Notes under the pieces: model-generated
The model's input: only the letters and a program-made list of their open reading frames with translations
The model's database searches: none
What the model was told of the DNA's origin: nothing
In this document: piece after piece, positions 1-8,675 of the stretch
Layout: every line of letters starts with the position of its first letter
Position numbering within the stretch: position 1 is the stretch's first letter
Made by a program: the position numbers and the translations under genes
DNA from: an uncultured Erythrobacter sp.
GTDB lineage: Bacteria > Pseudomonadota > Alphaproteobacteria > Sphingomonadales > Sphingomonadaceae
Direction: 5' to 3'
DNA: 64,000 nucleotides
Assembly: GCF_947499705.1 (NCBI RefSeq)
Contig: NZ_CANMPJ010000001.1
Span: forward strand, 841,501-905,500

Positions 1-110
1 GGTATCTGCTGCTGATGCCCTACGCGCTGTTCAAATATGGGCGGATCAAGCGGCGCCGAGCGCAGGAACGGGCGAGCGCGCTGGCAGACGGTGAGCAAAC
101 GGGCGCGTAG
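1..110 (+). CDS. C-terminal fragment of a probable membrane protein (partial)
   Basis: An open frame enters from the left edge (first full codon at base 3) and ends at TAG 108-110. The visible 35 residues start with a hydrophobic stretch (YLLLMPYALF) and finish with a basic, polar tail (KYGRIKRRRAQERA). This is the usual look of a last transmembrane helix followed by a cytoplasmic tail. The family cannot be named from so little. It converges with, and overlaps by about 65 bases, the reverse-strand small gene at 46-309. Confidence 0.45.
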   Translation, partial: YLLLMPYALFKYGRIKRRRAQERASALADGEQTGA

Positions 111-309
111 CTGCCGAAGCAAAACGGGCGGGCTGGCGCAGCCGAACTTCCTCGGCATCCACCATCGGTACAAATCCGGCCTTCACCAGAGCACGCTCGC
201 GTTTCAAGGACTTGAACGCGAAGTGCCCGCGCATCCACAGATCGGCAAGCGACAGCAACGTGGCAAACGAGACGACCACGAAGAGAGCGGTGAGCGTGGC
301 TGCAATCAT
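46..309 (-). CDS. Small single-pass membrane protein, candidate SOS-induced gene
   Basis: This is an 87-residue protein of unknown family. Residues about 5-27 (TLTALFVVVSFATLLSLADL) form one transmembrane segment; the rest is a basic, polar tail. The start is well supported: an AAAGGAG Shine-Dalgarno lies eight bases before the ATG at 309. About 85 to 130 bases upstream sit two perfect GTTC-N7-GTTC motifs, the LexA operator of alphaproteobacteria, so DNA-damage induction is inferred. Known SOS-induced small membrane proteins of alphaproteobacteria (SidA in Caulobacter) block cell division; a similar role here is only a hypothesis. The 3' end overlaps a converging gene, and the C-terminal third is low-complexity, so the real end could be less conserved than the N-terminus. 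Confidence 0.6.
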   Translation of the reverse strand: MIAATLTALFVVVSFATLLSLADLWMRGHFAFKSLKRERALVKAGFVPMVDAEEVRLRQPARFASAATRPFAHRLPARSPVPALGAA

Positions 310-392
310 CGGTTAAACTCCTTTAGTGGTCATTCGCAGGGGCACCGGGATCGGTTACATATCCATGCGTTCAGTCTTTGTTCCACCGCGTT

Positions 393-407
393 GTTCTATA
401 TGTGTTC
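393..407. promoter_or_regulatory. LexA (SOS) box A
   Basis: GTTC, seven bases (TATATGT), GTTC: an exact match to the alphaproteobacterial LexA consensus GTTC-N7-GTTC. It lies 84 bases upstream of the ATG of the reverse-strand small membrane protein, and on that strand a TTGACT hexamer lies just before it. A further GTTC half-site at 380-383 has the wrong spacing (N9) for a full box. Confidence 0.7.
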
Positions 408-426
408 CGCTCAGTCAAGCAATTTT

Positions 427-441
427 GTTCCACTTGTGTTC
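427..441. promoter_or_regulatory. LexA (SOS) box B
   Basis: A second exact GTTC-N7-GTTC motif (spacer CACTTGT), offset 34 bases from box A, close to three helical turns. Two perfect boxes in tandem are unlikely by chance in an intergenic region of this size. Confidence 0.7.
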
Positions 442-636
442 CAAAATGAGCGAATGCACTAGATTTTGTAGGAGAAGGGGGCTAATGGCGCGCCCTCGCA
501 CCTAATTTCTGCCCGAATCATCGGCCTGACTGAAACTGCGAAATTCACATGGAAGGCGCTTTACACCGGTGCTGCCAGCGGGACACTCCGCCAGCGGTTC
601 CAGCCTTCCAGAGGACAAACCGGAAGGAATTACCTT

Positions 637-1386
637 ATGGCGGCCACTACCGTCACAATGCAGCAATTGATCGAGGCCGGCGCACACTTCGGCCACCAGA
701 CCCACCGCTGGAACCCGCGGATGAAGCCGTACATTTTCGGCAACCGCAACGGTGTTCACATCATCGACCTGTCGCAGACCGTGCCGCTGTTCGCGCGCGC
801 TCTCGATTTCGTTGAGTCGACTGTCCGCGCAGGCGGCAAGGTTCTGTTCGTCGGTACCAAGCGCCAGGCGCAAGAGCCGATCGCCGAGGCCGCTCGCGCT
901 TCAGGCCAGCACTTTGTCAACCACCGTTGGCTCGGCGGCATGCTGACCAACTGGAAGACCATCAGCGGTTCGATCAAGCGTCTCAAGAACCTTGAAGAGC
1001 AGCTTTCGGGCGACACCAGCGGCCTCACCAAGAAAGAGGTCCTGCAGCTCACCCGTGAGCGTGACAAGCTTGAGCTGTCGCTCGGCGGCATCCGCGACAT
1101 GGGCGGCATTCCGGACGTGATGTTCGTGATCGATGCCAACAAGGAAGACCTCGCCATCAAGGAAGCAGCTGTGCTCGGCATTCCGGTAATCGCGGTGCTC
1201 GATACCAATGTCGATCCTACGAATATCGCTTTCCCGGTTCCGGGTAACGACGACGCGAGCCGCGCTGTTCGCCTGTATTGTCAGGCGATTGGCGACGCAG
1301 CGACTGCTGGCAAGGGCGGCGCTGTCGCTGATTCTGGCGATGTCGGCACGATGGAAGAGCCACCTGCCGAAGCGGCAACCGCCTGA
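637..1386 (+). CDS. rpsB: 30S ribosomal protein S2
   Basis: At 249 residues this is the usual S2 size. The N-terminal signature is clear: [17 protein letters not shown] near residues 8-24, then KPYIFG and RNGVHIIDL. The mid-protein segment [11 protein letters not shown] and the later [12 protein letters not shown] are also S2 hallmarks. The C-terminal tail is acidic and variable, as in related species. An AAGGAAT Shine-Dalgarno precedes the ATG. S2 joins the small subunit late in assembly. It is the first gene of the operon and is followed 109 bases later by tsf, the pairing seen in almost all bacteria. Confidence 0.99.
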   Translation: MAATTVTMQQLIEAGAHFGHQTHRWNPRMKPYIFGNRNGVHIIDLSQTVPLFARALDFVESTVRAGGKVLFVGTKRQAQEPIAEAARASGQHFVNHRWLGGMLTNWKTISGSIKRLKNLEEQLSGDTSGLTKKEVLQLTRERDKLELSLGGIRDMGGIPDVMFVIDANKEDLAIKEAAVLGIPVIAVLDTNVDPTNIAFPVPGNDDASRAVRLYCQAIGDAATAGKGGAVADSGDVGTMEEPPAEAATA

Positions 1387-1495
1387 TCGTTTGATCCAAT
1401 TGGCGCGCGTCAACCGCGCGTCACAAACCCAGTTTAGCGCGCCGGGCATCCGTTCAACGGGCCCGGCGCCCCATACCTATTAGAAGGAAATCCCC

Positions 1496-2422
1496 ATGGC
1501 CGATTTCTCCGTCGCCGATGTGAAGAAACTGCGCGAAAAAACCGGCGCAGGCATGATGGACGCCAAGAAAGCGCTGACCGAAGCCGGCGGCGACATCGAA
1601 GCTGCTGTTGACGCACTGCGTGCAAAGGGCCTCGCCACCGCTCAGAAAAAGTCCAGCCGTACGGCTGCCGAGGGTCTCGTCGGCGTTGCCGTTTCGGGCA
1701 CGCGCGGCGTGGCTGTCGAGGTCAACTCCGAAACAGACTTCGTCGCCAAAAATGACAAGTTTCAAGATTTCGTGCGGAAGACCACCGAAGTGGCTCTGAC
1801 GCTCGACGCCGACGATGTCGAAGCTCTCAAGACCGCGGCCTATCCCGATGGCGGCACCGTTGCCGATCAGCTGACTGACAATGTCGCGACCATTGGTGAG
1901 AACCAGCAGATCCGCCGCATGAAGACCATTTCGGTCGGCGCTGGCGCGGTTGTGTCCTACGTTCACAACGCTGCCGCTGAAGGCCTCGGCAAGATCGGCG
2001 TTCTCGTCGCGCTTGAAGGCGACGCCGCTGCTGACGTGCTTGCAACACTTGGCAAGGACATCGCGCAGCACGCGGCTGCCATGTTCCCGCAGGCGCTCAA
2101 CGCTGAGGGCCTCGACCCGGCTGTGATCGAGCGCGAGCGCGCGATCGCACAGGAAAAGGCAGCCGAAAGCGGCAAGCCTGAGAACGTGCAGGAGAAAATG
2201 GTCGAAGGCGCCATCAAGAAATACGCCAAGGAAAACGCGCTGCTGAGCCAGATCTTTGTGAAAGACGGCAAAGCCACCGTCGAAGAATATGTCGCTCGCA
2301 CCGCCAACGAAGCTGGCGCGTCGATCAAGCTGACCGACTATGTCCGCTACCAGCTCGGCGAAGGCATCGAAGTCGAAGAAAGCGACTTTGCGGCGGAGGT
2401 TGCAGCCGCTGTTGGCGGCTAA
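1496..2422 (+). CDS. tsf: Elongation factor Ts
   Basis: This 308-residue protein is the nucleotide exchange factor that recharges EF-Tu with GTP. The N-terminal UBA-like module ([19 protein letters not shown], about residues 9-27) and the core [10 protein letters not shown] motif (about 77-86) identify it. An AGAAGGAA Shine-Dalgarno precedes the start. It follows rpsB on the same strand. A hairpin just after the stop and a reverse-strand gene then separate it from pyrH, which normally comes next. Confidence 0.99.
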   Translation: MADFSVADVKKLREKTGAGMMDAKKALTEAGGDIEAAVDALRAKGLATAQKKSSRTAAEGLVGVAVSGTRGVAVEVNSETDFVAKNDKFQDFVRKTTEVALTLDADDVEALKTAAYPDGGTVADQLTDNVATIGENQQIRRMKTISVGAGAVVSYVHNAAAEGLGKIGVLVALEGDAAADVLATLGKDIAQHAAAMFPQALNAEGLDPAVIERERAIAQEKAAESGKPENVQEKMVEGAIKKYAKENALLSQIFVKDGKATVEEYVARTANEAGASIKLTDYVRYQLGEGIEVEESDFAAEVAAAVGG

Positions 2423-2444
2423 GCGCTATTCGCATTGAGAATTG

Positions 2445-2483
2445 ACGGCCGTCGCAGCTCAGCGCTGCGGCGGCCGTATTTCT
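2445..2483 (+). terminator. Hairpin after tsf, probable terminator
   Basis: Arms ACGGCCG and CGGCCGT, extended by CGCAG/CTGCG, form a long GC-rich stem from 2445 to 2477, followed by ATTTCT. The U tract is weak. The stem also covers the last codons of the converging phosphoesterase gene, so it may serve both directions. Confidence 0.5.
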
Positions 2484-3289
2484 ATCAGCCAGATTTCAGG
2501 CTGGGTGAACAGGCGGATCGGCAGCAGGCTGGTGCCCGGTCCGCCGCTTGTAATCAAAGTTTTGCCGTGCTGCTCGACCACGCCGCAGGCATACAGCTCC
2601 CCGAAGTCCGACATCGTCGCTGGTGACCCGCCCCATGGGTAGGCGATTTGTCCGCAGTGGGTATGGCCTGCCAGCACGAGCTCAATCTCCACCGGTACTG
2701 ATGGGAACACATCCGGACTGTGCGTAAGCATAATTCTGACGCCCCCCAATCCCTGCATCTTCGCTACCGTCTTCTCCATATCGGCTCGGCCGGTGAAGTC
2801 GTCGTCGACCCCGCCAATCACCAGCGGACCGAATTGCGCGGCGTCGTTGGCAAGCACGGTAATCTGCTGATGCTGTGCGAGCTGCTGAGACAAGCCCGGC
2901 CAATCGAACCAGTGATCATGATTGCCGGGCACCATCGCCACGCCATAGGTCGCTGTCAGTTTACCGAGCGGAGCAACGATCTCCTCAGCTGAATAGGCTT
3001 TGGTGGCCGTGCGTTTCTCGCTTACCAAGTCACCTGCGATCGCGACCAGATCGGGTTCCAGCCTATTCACCTGTTCTACGATCCGAGCCAAACGGGATGG
3101 CGGCATATCCGGACCGGCAACATGGATGTCGGCCAGCAATGCAACAGTGACGGGACTTGTTCCGGGATCGAGAGCATCGCTGTTCAGGGTCAGTCGATGC
3201 ACCACAGGATCGCGCATCGTATCGTACCAAGCTTTCCCAAGCAGCGCGAAGCCCAGGATCAACCCAATCAGGAGCAGTTTTTTGATCAT
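2459..3289 (-). CDS. Calcineurin-like metallophosphoesterase, membrane-anchored
   Basis: This 276-residue protein has an N-terminal membrane anchor or uncleaved signal (residues 1-22). The metallophosphoesterase metal-site motifs then appear in order: LADIHV, GDLV, PGNHDHW and GHTHCGQ. This is the layout of the YaeI/YkuE group, which acts outside the inner membrane and includes enzymes that hydrolyse lipid A precursor UDP-sugars or other phosphoesters; the substrate here is not known. It is transcribed against its neighbours and sits in the middle of the otherwise conserved rpsB-tsf-pyrH-frr block. Its upstream side (3290-3415) must hold divergent promoters for itself and pyrH. Confidence 0.9.
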   Translation of the reverse strand: MIKKLLLIGLILGFALLGKAWYDTMRDPVVHRLTLNSDALDPGTSPVTVALLADIHVAGPDMPPSRLARIVEQVNRLEPDLVAIAGDLVSEKRTATKAYSAEEIVAPLGKLTATYGVAMVPGNHDHWFDWPGLSQQLAQHQQITVLANDAAQFGPLVIGGVDDDFTGRADMEKTVAKMQGLGGVRIMLTHSPDVFPSVPVEIELVLAGHTHCGQIAYPWGGSPATMSDFGELYACGVVEQHGKTLITSGGPGTSLLPIRLFTQPEIWLIEIRPPQR

Positions 3290-3415
3290 TGTCTCTCGAT
3301 TGCCAATGCACCTTTAGCGGGAACCGACCGCAAAGGTGCGCTATCCCCTTGGCAGCGCAGTGCCTGCCGGATAAGGGCGGCGCAACGATAAATCCTGCCA
3401 GCGAGCCTTGCCCTG

Positions 3416-4150
3416 ATGACCCAAGATACAGCAATGCCCGAAATCAAGCGCGTCTTGCTCAAACTCTCCGGCGAAGTTCTTATGGGAGAACAGGATTACG
3501 GGATTGATCCGGCCTATGTCGCGCGGCTCGCCGAAGAGGTGAAGGCGGCGCAGGCGACCGGCCTTGAAGTCTGCCTCGTGATCGGCGGCGGTAACATCTT
3601 CCGCGGCGTGGCTGGCGCAGCGCGCGGGCTCGATCGCACCACTGGCGACTATATGGGCATGCTTGCGACCGTAATGAACGCTTTGGCGATGCAGAATGCG
3701 CTGGAGCAGCAAGGCGTGCCGACCCGCGTGCAATCGGCGATCCCGATGTCCTCGGTATGCGAGCCCTACATTCGTCGCCGGGCCGAACGGCACCTTGAAA
3801 AAGGGCGCATCGTGATCTTCGCGGCGGGCACCGGCAATCCCTTCTTCACCACCGATACCGGCGCTGCTTTGCGCGCGGCCGAAATGAATTGCGACGCGCT
3901 GCTCAAGGGCACCAGCGTCGACGGGGTCTATGACAAAGACCCCAAAGGCAACCCCGATGCTACGCGCTTCGAAACCGTAAGCTACGACCACGTTCTCTCG
4001 CAAAATCTCAAAGTGATGGATGCTACCGCAGTCGCGCTTTGCCGCGAGAACGACATTCCGATAGTGGTGTTTTCGATCCGCGAAAAAGGCAACGTTGCCC
4101 GCGTCCTGTCGGGCGAAGGCACTCAGACGATAGTAACGAAGGACAATTGA
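3416..4150 (+). CDS. pyrH: Uridylate kinase
   Basis: This amino-acid-kinase-fold UMP kinase has 244 residues. [13 protein letters not shown] (about 12-24), the GGGNIFRG loop and [12 protein letters not shown] near the middle are diagnostic. It makes UDP from UMP and ATP and is normally a hexamer. The first ATG (3416) is used here; a second in-frame ATG at 3434 gives the shorter N-terminus seen in many homologues. Neither has a strong Shine-Dalgarno. It starts a run with frr three bases downstream, so the two are co-transcribed. Confidence 0.97.
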   Translation: MTQDTAMPEIKRVLLKLSGEVLMGEQDYGIDPAYVARLAEEVKAAQATGLEVCLVIGGGNIFRGVAGAARGLDRTTGDYMGMLATVMNALAMQNALEQQGVPTRVQSAIPMSSVCEPYIRRRAERHLEKGRIVIFAAGTGNPFFTTDTGAALRAAEMNCDALLKGTSVDGVYDKDPKGNPDATRFETVSYDHVLSQNLKVMDATAVALCRENDIPIVVFSIREKGNVARVLSGEGTQTIVTKDN

Positions 4151-4153
4151 TCG

Positions 4154-4711
4154 ATGCCGCAATATGACAAGGCAGATATCGAGCGCCGGATGAACGGTGC
4201 TGTGGAAGCTCTGAAGAGCGATCTTGGGGGTCTTCGGACGGGCCGTGCTAACACGAGCTTGCTCGATCCGGTGCAATGCGAAGTGTATGGATCGATGATG
4301 CCGCTGAGCCAGGTTGCTACCGTTTCTGCGCCAGAGCCGCGCATGCTGAGCGTGCAGGTGTGGGACAAGTCGAACGTGTCGGCTGTCGAGAAGGGTATCA
4401 CCAAGGCGAATCTCGGCCTCAATCCGATGACTGATGGTCAGACCGTTCGTCTGCCGATGCCCGATCTGACGGAAGAGCGCCGTAAGGAACTTGCAAAGCT
4501 TGCCGGGCAATATGCCGAAAAGGCCAAGATCGCCATCCGCAACGTCCGCCGCGACGGGATGGAAGACCTGAAGACCGACGAGAAGAAGAAAGAAATCTCC
4601 GAGGACGAGCGAAAGCGGATGGAAGATGACGTCCAGAAGCTGACCGACAAGTATGTTGCCGAAACCGACGAGGCGGCGACCAAGAAAGAACAAGAGATCC
4701 TGACGCAGTAG
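4154..4711 (+). CDS. frr: Ribosome recycling factor
   Basis: At 185 residues this is the standard RRF length. The segments [51 protein letters not shown] (in pieces) and the coiled-coil [11 protein letters not shown] make the call secure. Together with EF-G it splits ribosomes after termination. An AAGGA lies just before the ATG, at the very end of pyrH. Confidence 0.98.
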   Translation: MPQYDKADIERRMNGAVEALKSDLGGLRTGRANTSLLDPVQCEVYGSMMPLSQVATVSAPEPRMLSVQVWDKSNVSAVEKGITKANLGLNPMTDGQTVRLPMPDLTEERRKELAKLAGQYAEKAKIAIRNVRRDGMEDLKTDEKKKEISEDERKRMEDDVQKLTDKYVAETDEAATKKEQEILTQ

Positions 4712-4736
4712 GTCTGGATCGCGCAGGGGAGGCCAG

Positions 4737-5444
4737 ATGGGCGACCAGCCCGCGACGGAGAAAAGCGGTGCCAGCAATGGCGCACGTCACGTCGCGATCA
4801 TCATGGATGGCAATGGGCGCTGGGCAAAGAAGCGGGCGCTTCCGCGTGCAATTGGTCATCAGCGCGGCGTGGAGGCTGTACGGCGATTGGTTCGTGCGCT
4901 CGAGCCGATGGGCCTGGATTGCCTGACGCTCTACGCATTCTCCTCAGAGAACTGGAAACGGTCCGACGACGAAGTCGATGATCTGATGAACCTGATGCGC
5001 AAGTTCATAAAATCGGACTTGCCCGAATTCGTCGCCAACGATGTGAAGCTGAAGATTATCGGCGATTGGCGCTCTCTTGCTCCTGATATCGTTGCGATGC
5101 TCGAAGATGCGCTCGCTCAGACTGCGAATGGCACGCAGACCCTCGCTGTCGCGCTCAATTATGGCGCTCAGCACGAGATTGCGCGCGCAGCGGCGAAAGC
5201 TGCTGAGCAGGGCGCAATAACGCTGGAATCGATCGAAGCGCAGCTCGATACCAACGACTTGCCGCCGCTCGACCTACTCATCCGAACGAGCGGTGAAATT
5301 CGCCTGTCGAACTTCCTATTGTGGCAGGCGGCCTATGCCGAGATGCTGTTCGTCGACACGCTATGGCCGGACTTCAAACCCGAGCATTTGCAGGAAGCTC
5401 TCAACGACTTTGCCCGGAGGGAGCGTCGCTATGGCGGACGTTGA
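4737..5444 (+). CDS. uppS: Isoprenyl (undecaprenyl) diphosphate synthase
   Basis: This cis-prenyltransferase has 235 residues. The signature HVAIIMDGNGRWAKKR (about 18-33) contains the catalytic Asp. FSSENWKRS and the C-terminal RTSGEIRLSNFLLWQ with AYAEMLFVDTLWPDF complete the family pattern. It builds the lipid carrier for peptidoglycan and O-antigen. An AGGGGAGG Shine-Dalgarno precedes the start. Its last 14 bases overlap the start of cdsA. Confidence 0.97.
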   Translation: MGDQPATEKSGASNGARHVAIIMDGNGRWAKKRALPRAIGHQRGVEAVRRLVRALEPMGLDCLTLYAFSSENWKRSDDEVDDLMNLMRKFIKSDLPEFVANDVKLKIIGDWRSLAPDIVAMLEDALAQTANGTQTLAVALNYGAQHEIARAAAKAAEQGAITLESIEAQLDTNDLPPLDLLIRTSGEIRLSNFLLWQAAYAEMLFVDTLWPDFKPEHLQEALNDFARRERRYGGR

Positions 5445-6216
5445 AGACCGGCTCGAAGAGATAACGCGCAAGGCGCTTGAGACAGCTGAAAAAAAGAGCC
5501 CTGGCACTGTCGCAAGAGAAGCGGGCGGGATGAGCGACCTTACCGTCCGGCTGGTTTCGGCAATCGCGATGGCAGGCATCGCAGCGATTGCGCTGTGGCT
5601 GGGCAGTTGGTTCTGGATCGCGTTCGTCGTGTTGCTGGCGGGCGTTGTATTGTGGGAATGGAACAATTTGGTGAAAGGTTTCGATCTTTCGCCGACTGGG
5701 GAAATCCTATGGCTGTTCGGCGGAGCCGCCTATGTCTGCGCTGCGGCTCTGGCGATGGTGCAGGTGCGGATCAGTTATGGCGCGCTTGAAGTCGCGCTGG
5801 TCTTCATGCTTCCGATCATCGCGGTCGATGTAGGGGCCTATTTTGCGGGGCGATCCATCGGCGGGCCGAAGATTGCGCCGAGCATCAGCCCTTCGAAAAC
5901 CTGGGCGGGACTGGGCGGCGGCGCATTGGCGGCCGGTGCTGTCGCGCTGACAATGGAGATTGCGGGCTTCGGCCCGGCTGCTTCACCCGAATTTAGCATC
6001 GTGGGAATCCTGCTGGCCATCATTGCTGGAGCGTTGATCGCCGTAATCGCGCAGGCCGGAGACTTCTTCGAAAGCTGGATGAAGCGCCGGGCTGGCGTGA
6101 AGGATTCGAGCCGTCTCATCCCTGGGCATGGCGGCTTTTTCGATCGCCTTGATGGATTTCTTGCCGTTTTCTTTGTTCTCTTTGTGGTTGCCGTAGCACC
6201 AAACCTGCTGGGATAA
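5431..6216 (+). CDS. cdsA: Phosphatidate cytidylyltransferase
   Basis: This integral membrane enzyme makes CDP-diacylglycerol from phosphatidate and CTP. The C-terminal family signature is intact: SPSKTWAGLGGG, then QAGDFFESWMKRRAGVKDSSRLIPGHGGFFDRLDG, given here in its key parts. The start at 5431 is chosen because GGAGGG precedes it and it overlaps uppS by 14 bases; this leaves a soluble 33-residue N-terminal tail before MSDLTVRLVSA (5530), the alternative start. About six or seven hydrophobic segments are visible. Confidence 0.95.
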   Translation: MADVEDRLEEITRKALETAEKKSPGTVAREAGGMSDLTVRLVSAIAMAGIAAIALWLGSWFWIAFVVLLAGVVLWEWNNLVKGFDLSPTGEILWLFGGAAYVCAAALAMVQVRISYGALEVALVFMLPIIAVDVGAYFAGRSIGGPKIAPSISPSKTWAGLGGGALAAGAVALTMEIAGFGPAASPEFSIVGILLAIIAGALIAVIAQAGDFFESWMKRRAGVKDSSRLIPGHGGFFDRLDGFLAVFFVLFVVAVAPNLLG

Positions 6217-6226
6217 TGCGCACTCA

Positions 6227-7390
6227 ATGACCCGTTCGATTACCATTCTTGGCGCAACCGGTTCAATCGGAGCTTCAACGCTAGACCTGATCCGCCGCAA
6301 TCGCGATCTTTGGCAGGTCGAAGCGCTGACTGCCAATTGCAGCGCGAAAGAACTCGCCAAGCTCGCGCGCGAATTCAATGCGAAGATCGCAGTGGTCGGC
6401 GATGAATCCTGTCTCGATGAACTGCGCGAAGCACTTGCAGGAAGCGATGTCGAAGCCGCTGGCGGGGAGGCTGCCTTGTGCGAGGCCGCGGCGCGTCCGG
6501 CCGACTTTACCGTTGCCGCGATTGTCGGCTGCGCCGGGTTGCGGCCAGTAATGTCGGCGATCGAGCGCGGCGGAATTCTGGCGCTCGCCAATAAAGAGGC
6601 GCTGGTTTCCGCAGGTGACGTCATGACGGCAGCTATACGCAAGCACGAGGTTTGCCTGCTGCCGACCGACAGTGAGCACAACGCGATCTTCCAGAGCCTG
6701 GGCGCGAACAATCTAACCGATGTGTCTCGCATCACTCTCACGGCGAGCGGCGGGCCGTTTCGAACATGGACACAGGAACAGCTCGAAGCCGCGACTCCTG
6801 AGCAGGCGGTGGCGCATCCCAACTGGGACATGGGCGCCAAGATCAGCGTCGATTCCGCGACGATGATGAACAAGGGTCTCGAACTGATCGAGGCACACTA
6901 CATGTTTCCGGTCGGGCTCGACCGGATTCAGATCGTGGTCCATCCACAAAGCGTCGTTCACTCGATGGTCGAATTTCGCGACCGCTCGACGCTCGCGCAG
7001 CTTGGGCCATCGGATATGCGTGTGCCGATCGCTTCATGTCTTGCCTGGCCGCATCGAATGGACACGCCGCTTGAGCCTTTGAATTTGGCCGAGATCGGCG
7101 AGCTCTCTTTCTTCGAACCGGATGAGGAGCGCTTCCCTGCGACACGCCTCGCGCGCAACGCTCTCAATTCCGGCAACGGAGCGCCCGCGGTGCTGAACGC
7201 GGCCAACGAAGTCGCGGTTGCGGCATTCCTGGCTGGTCAGATTGGGTTCACACGCATTGCTGCAGTGGCGGAGGAGATGCTGCTCCGCTATAGCGCCCAG
7301 CAACCAAGCACCCTTGAAGATGTCCTCGCGATCGATGCCGATGTTCGCATCCGCACCGCTGAGGTTCTGGAGAATTACGCCGTTGTTTGA
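6227..7390 (+). CDS. dxr: 1-deoxy-D-xylulose 5-phosphate reductoisomerase
   Basis: The second enzyme of the MEP isoprenoid pathway, 387 residues. The N-terminal NADPH site ITILGATGSIGASTLDL (about 5-21), LANKEALVSAG, the metal and substrate residues in LPTDSEHNAIFQ, and HPNWDMGAKISVDSATMMNKGLE are all present. The gene lies 10 bases after cdsA. With uppS upstream, it puts isoprenoid supply and carrier synthesis into one operon. Confidence 0.98.
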   Translation: MTRSITILGATGSIGASTLDLIRRNRDLWQVEALTANCSAKELAKLAREFNAKIAVVGDESCLDELREALAGSDVEAAGGEAALCEAAARPADFTVAAIVGCAGLRPVMSAIERGGILALANKEALVSAGDVMTAAIRKHEVCLLPTDSEHNAIFQSLGANNLTDVSRITLTASGGPFRTWTQEQLEAATPEQAVAHPNWDMGAKISVDSATMMNKGLELIEAHYMFPVGLDRIQIVVHPQSVVHSMVEFRDRSTLAQLGPSDMRVPIASCLAWPHRMDTPLEPLNLAEIGELSFFEPDEERFPATRLARNALNSGNGAPAVLNAANEVAVAAFLAGQIGFTRIAAVAEEMLLRYSAQQPSTLEDVLAIDADVRIRTAEVLENYAVV

Positions 7391-8504
7391 ATCGCCCCCA
7401 TTCTGGATGTACGCCGTCGGCTTCCTGCTTTTGCTGGGTCCGCTGGTCACTGTGCACGAACTCGGCCACTATCTCGTCGGCCGCTGGTTCGGCGTAAAGG
7501 CCGATGCGTTCTCGGTTGGGTTCGGCAAGGAACTGTTAGGTCGAACCGACAGGCATGGGACGCGTTGGAAACTCTCCGCTTTGCCCTTGGGCGGATACGT
7601 TCAGTTCAAAGGCGATATGAACCCCGCTTCGGTGCCTGACCCCGATGCCCCTGCCGAAGAGGGCAGCTTTCAGACCGCGGCGTTATGGAAGCGTGCGCTT
7701 ATCGTTGCTGCGGGCCCTGTAACGAACATCATCGTCGCTCTGGCGATCTTTTTCTCTTTCAACATGGCATACGGAAAGCCGCTTCCGGTGGAACCCGAGC
7801 AGGTCGGAATCATCGCGAAATTCGCTGAGGATTCGCGGGCTGAGAAAGCCGGCTTCGAAATCGGTGACCGGATCACCAAGATCGACGGTCAGGAGATGGC
7901 CGGTTGGCGCGAAATCCAGCAGAGTATCCTGCTTTATCCCAATCGGGAATTTGTGGTGACGGTGGATCGCTCAGGCAAAACCATCGACCTTCCGGTGACA
8001 GCCGCAGCGGTCGAAATGGAGGACCGCTTCGGCAATATGTCCACGGTTGGTCTGATCGGGATCGAAGTCGAAGATATCGAAGAGCGTTTTGAGCCGGTTG
8101 GCGTCGGCGAGGCCGCGGTTCTTTCCGTCACGCAAAGCATGAAAGCTGCGGACATGATGGTCACGGGTATCGCCCAGATTATTCGCGGCGATCGCTCGAT
8201 CCAGGAAATGGGCGGCCCGGTAAAGATCGCGAAGTTCTCTGGCGAGCAGCTCAGCCTCGGGCCTTCTGCCTTTGTTTTCTTTGTGGCGCTCATCTCGCTT
8301 AATTTGGCATTCATCAACCTGTTGCCAATTCCGATGCTCGATGGCGGCCATCTGGCATTTTACGCCGTCGAGGCGGTCCGCCGGAAACCGGTCGGACCGC
8401 AAGCGACCGAATGGGCCTATCGCACCGGAATTGCGATTGTGCTCATGCTGATGGTGGTCGTGACCGTGAACGACGTCGTCTCTCTGCCACTTTTTGGCAG
8501 TTAG
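7383..8504 (+). CDS. rseP: Site-2 intramembrane zinc protease RseP
   Basis: This 373-residue RseP/RIP family protease has HExxH in VHELGHYLVGRWFGVKA near the N-terminus and the C-terminal membrane motif NLLPIPMLDGGHL (LDG). One PDZ domain (about residues 130-200) lies between them. It cuts anti-sigma factors and clears signal-peptide remnants. The start is set at TTG 7383, which gives (M)FESPPFW, the usual N-terminus, with a GGAG ten bases upstream and an 8-base overlap with dxr. An ATG at 7407 is possible but would remove residues before the first helix. Confidence 0.95.
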   Translation: MFESPPFWMYAVGFLLLLGPLVTVHELGHYLVGRWFGVKADAFSVGFGKELLGRTDRHGTRWKLSALPLGGYVQFKGDMNPASVPDPDAPAEEGSFQTAALWKRALIVAAGPVTNIIVALAIFFSFNMAYGKPLPVEPEQVGIIAKFAEDSRAEKAGFEIGDRITKIDGQEMAGWREIQQSILLYPNREFVVTVDRSGKTIDLPVTAAAVEMEDRFGNMSTVGLIGIEVEDIEERFEPVGVGEAAVLSVTQSMKAADMMVTGIAQIIRGDRSIQEMGGPVKIAKFSGEQLSLGPSAFVFFVALISLNLAFINLLPIPMLDGGHLAFYAVEAVRRKPVGPQATEWAYRTGIAIVLMLMVVVTVNDVVSLPLFGS

Positions 8505-8675
8505 CCGGGGAAAGCGAACGGGCGAGCGTGGGCAGGCGGGTAAGTCCGCTTGATTGCGTCACCTGCATGGGGCACAGGCAAATCGGGTCAGACGGCCCAT
8601 CGGAGAAGCGCCCGCGGGGAGGCGTGCCCAAAGGCCGGGCGTAGTGAAGACGGGTTAGACGGGAACTATAACTTC

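Larger units (their letters stand above)
310..636. other. Intergenic regulatory region between the small membrane protein and rpsB
   Basis: It holds the two LexA boxes and the promoter and leader of the rpsB operon. On the plus strand a very strong Shine-Dalgarno (AGGAG at 470-474) precedes a six-codon frame at 485-505 (MARPRT then TAA); it may be a leader peptide or a chance ORF. The 130 bases before rpsB contain several short inverted GC-rich segments and could form an S2-responsive leader. That last point is inference. Confidence 0.4.

Noticed and set aside
380..396. Third LexA box
   Set aside because: The two GTTC half-sites are nine bases apart, not seven.
3341..4777. Long reverse open frame (478 codons) over pyrH and frr
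   Set aside because: It is antisense to two well-identified genes, has no Shine-Dalgarno and no domain; it results from GC-rich codon bias.
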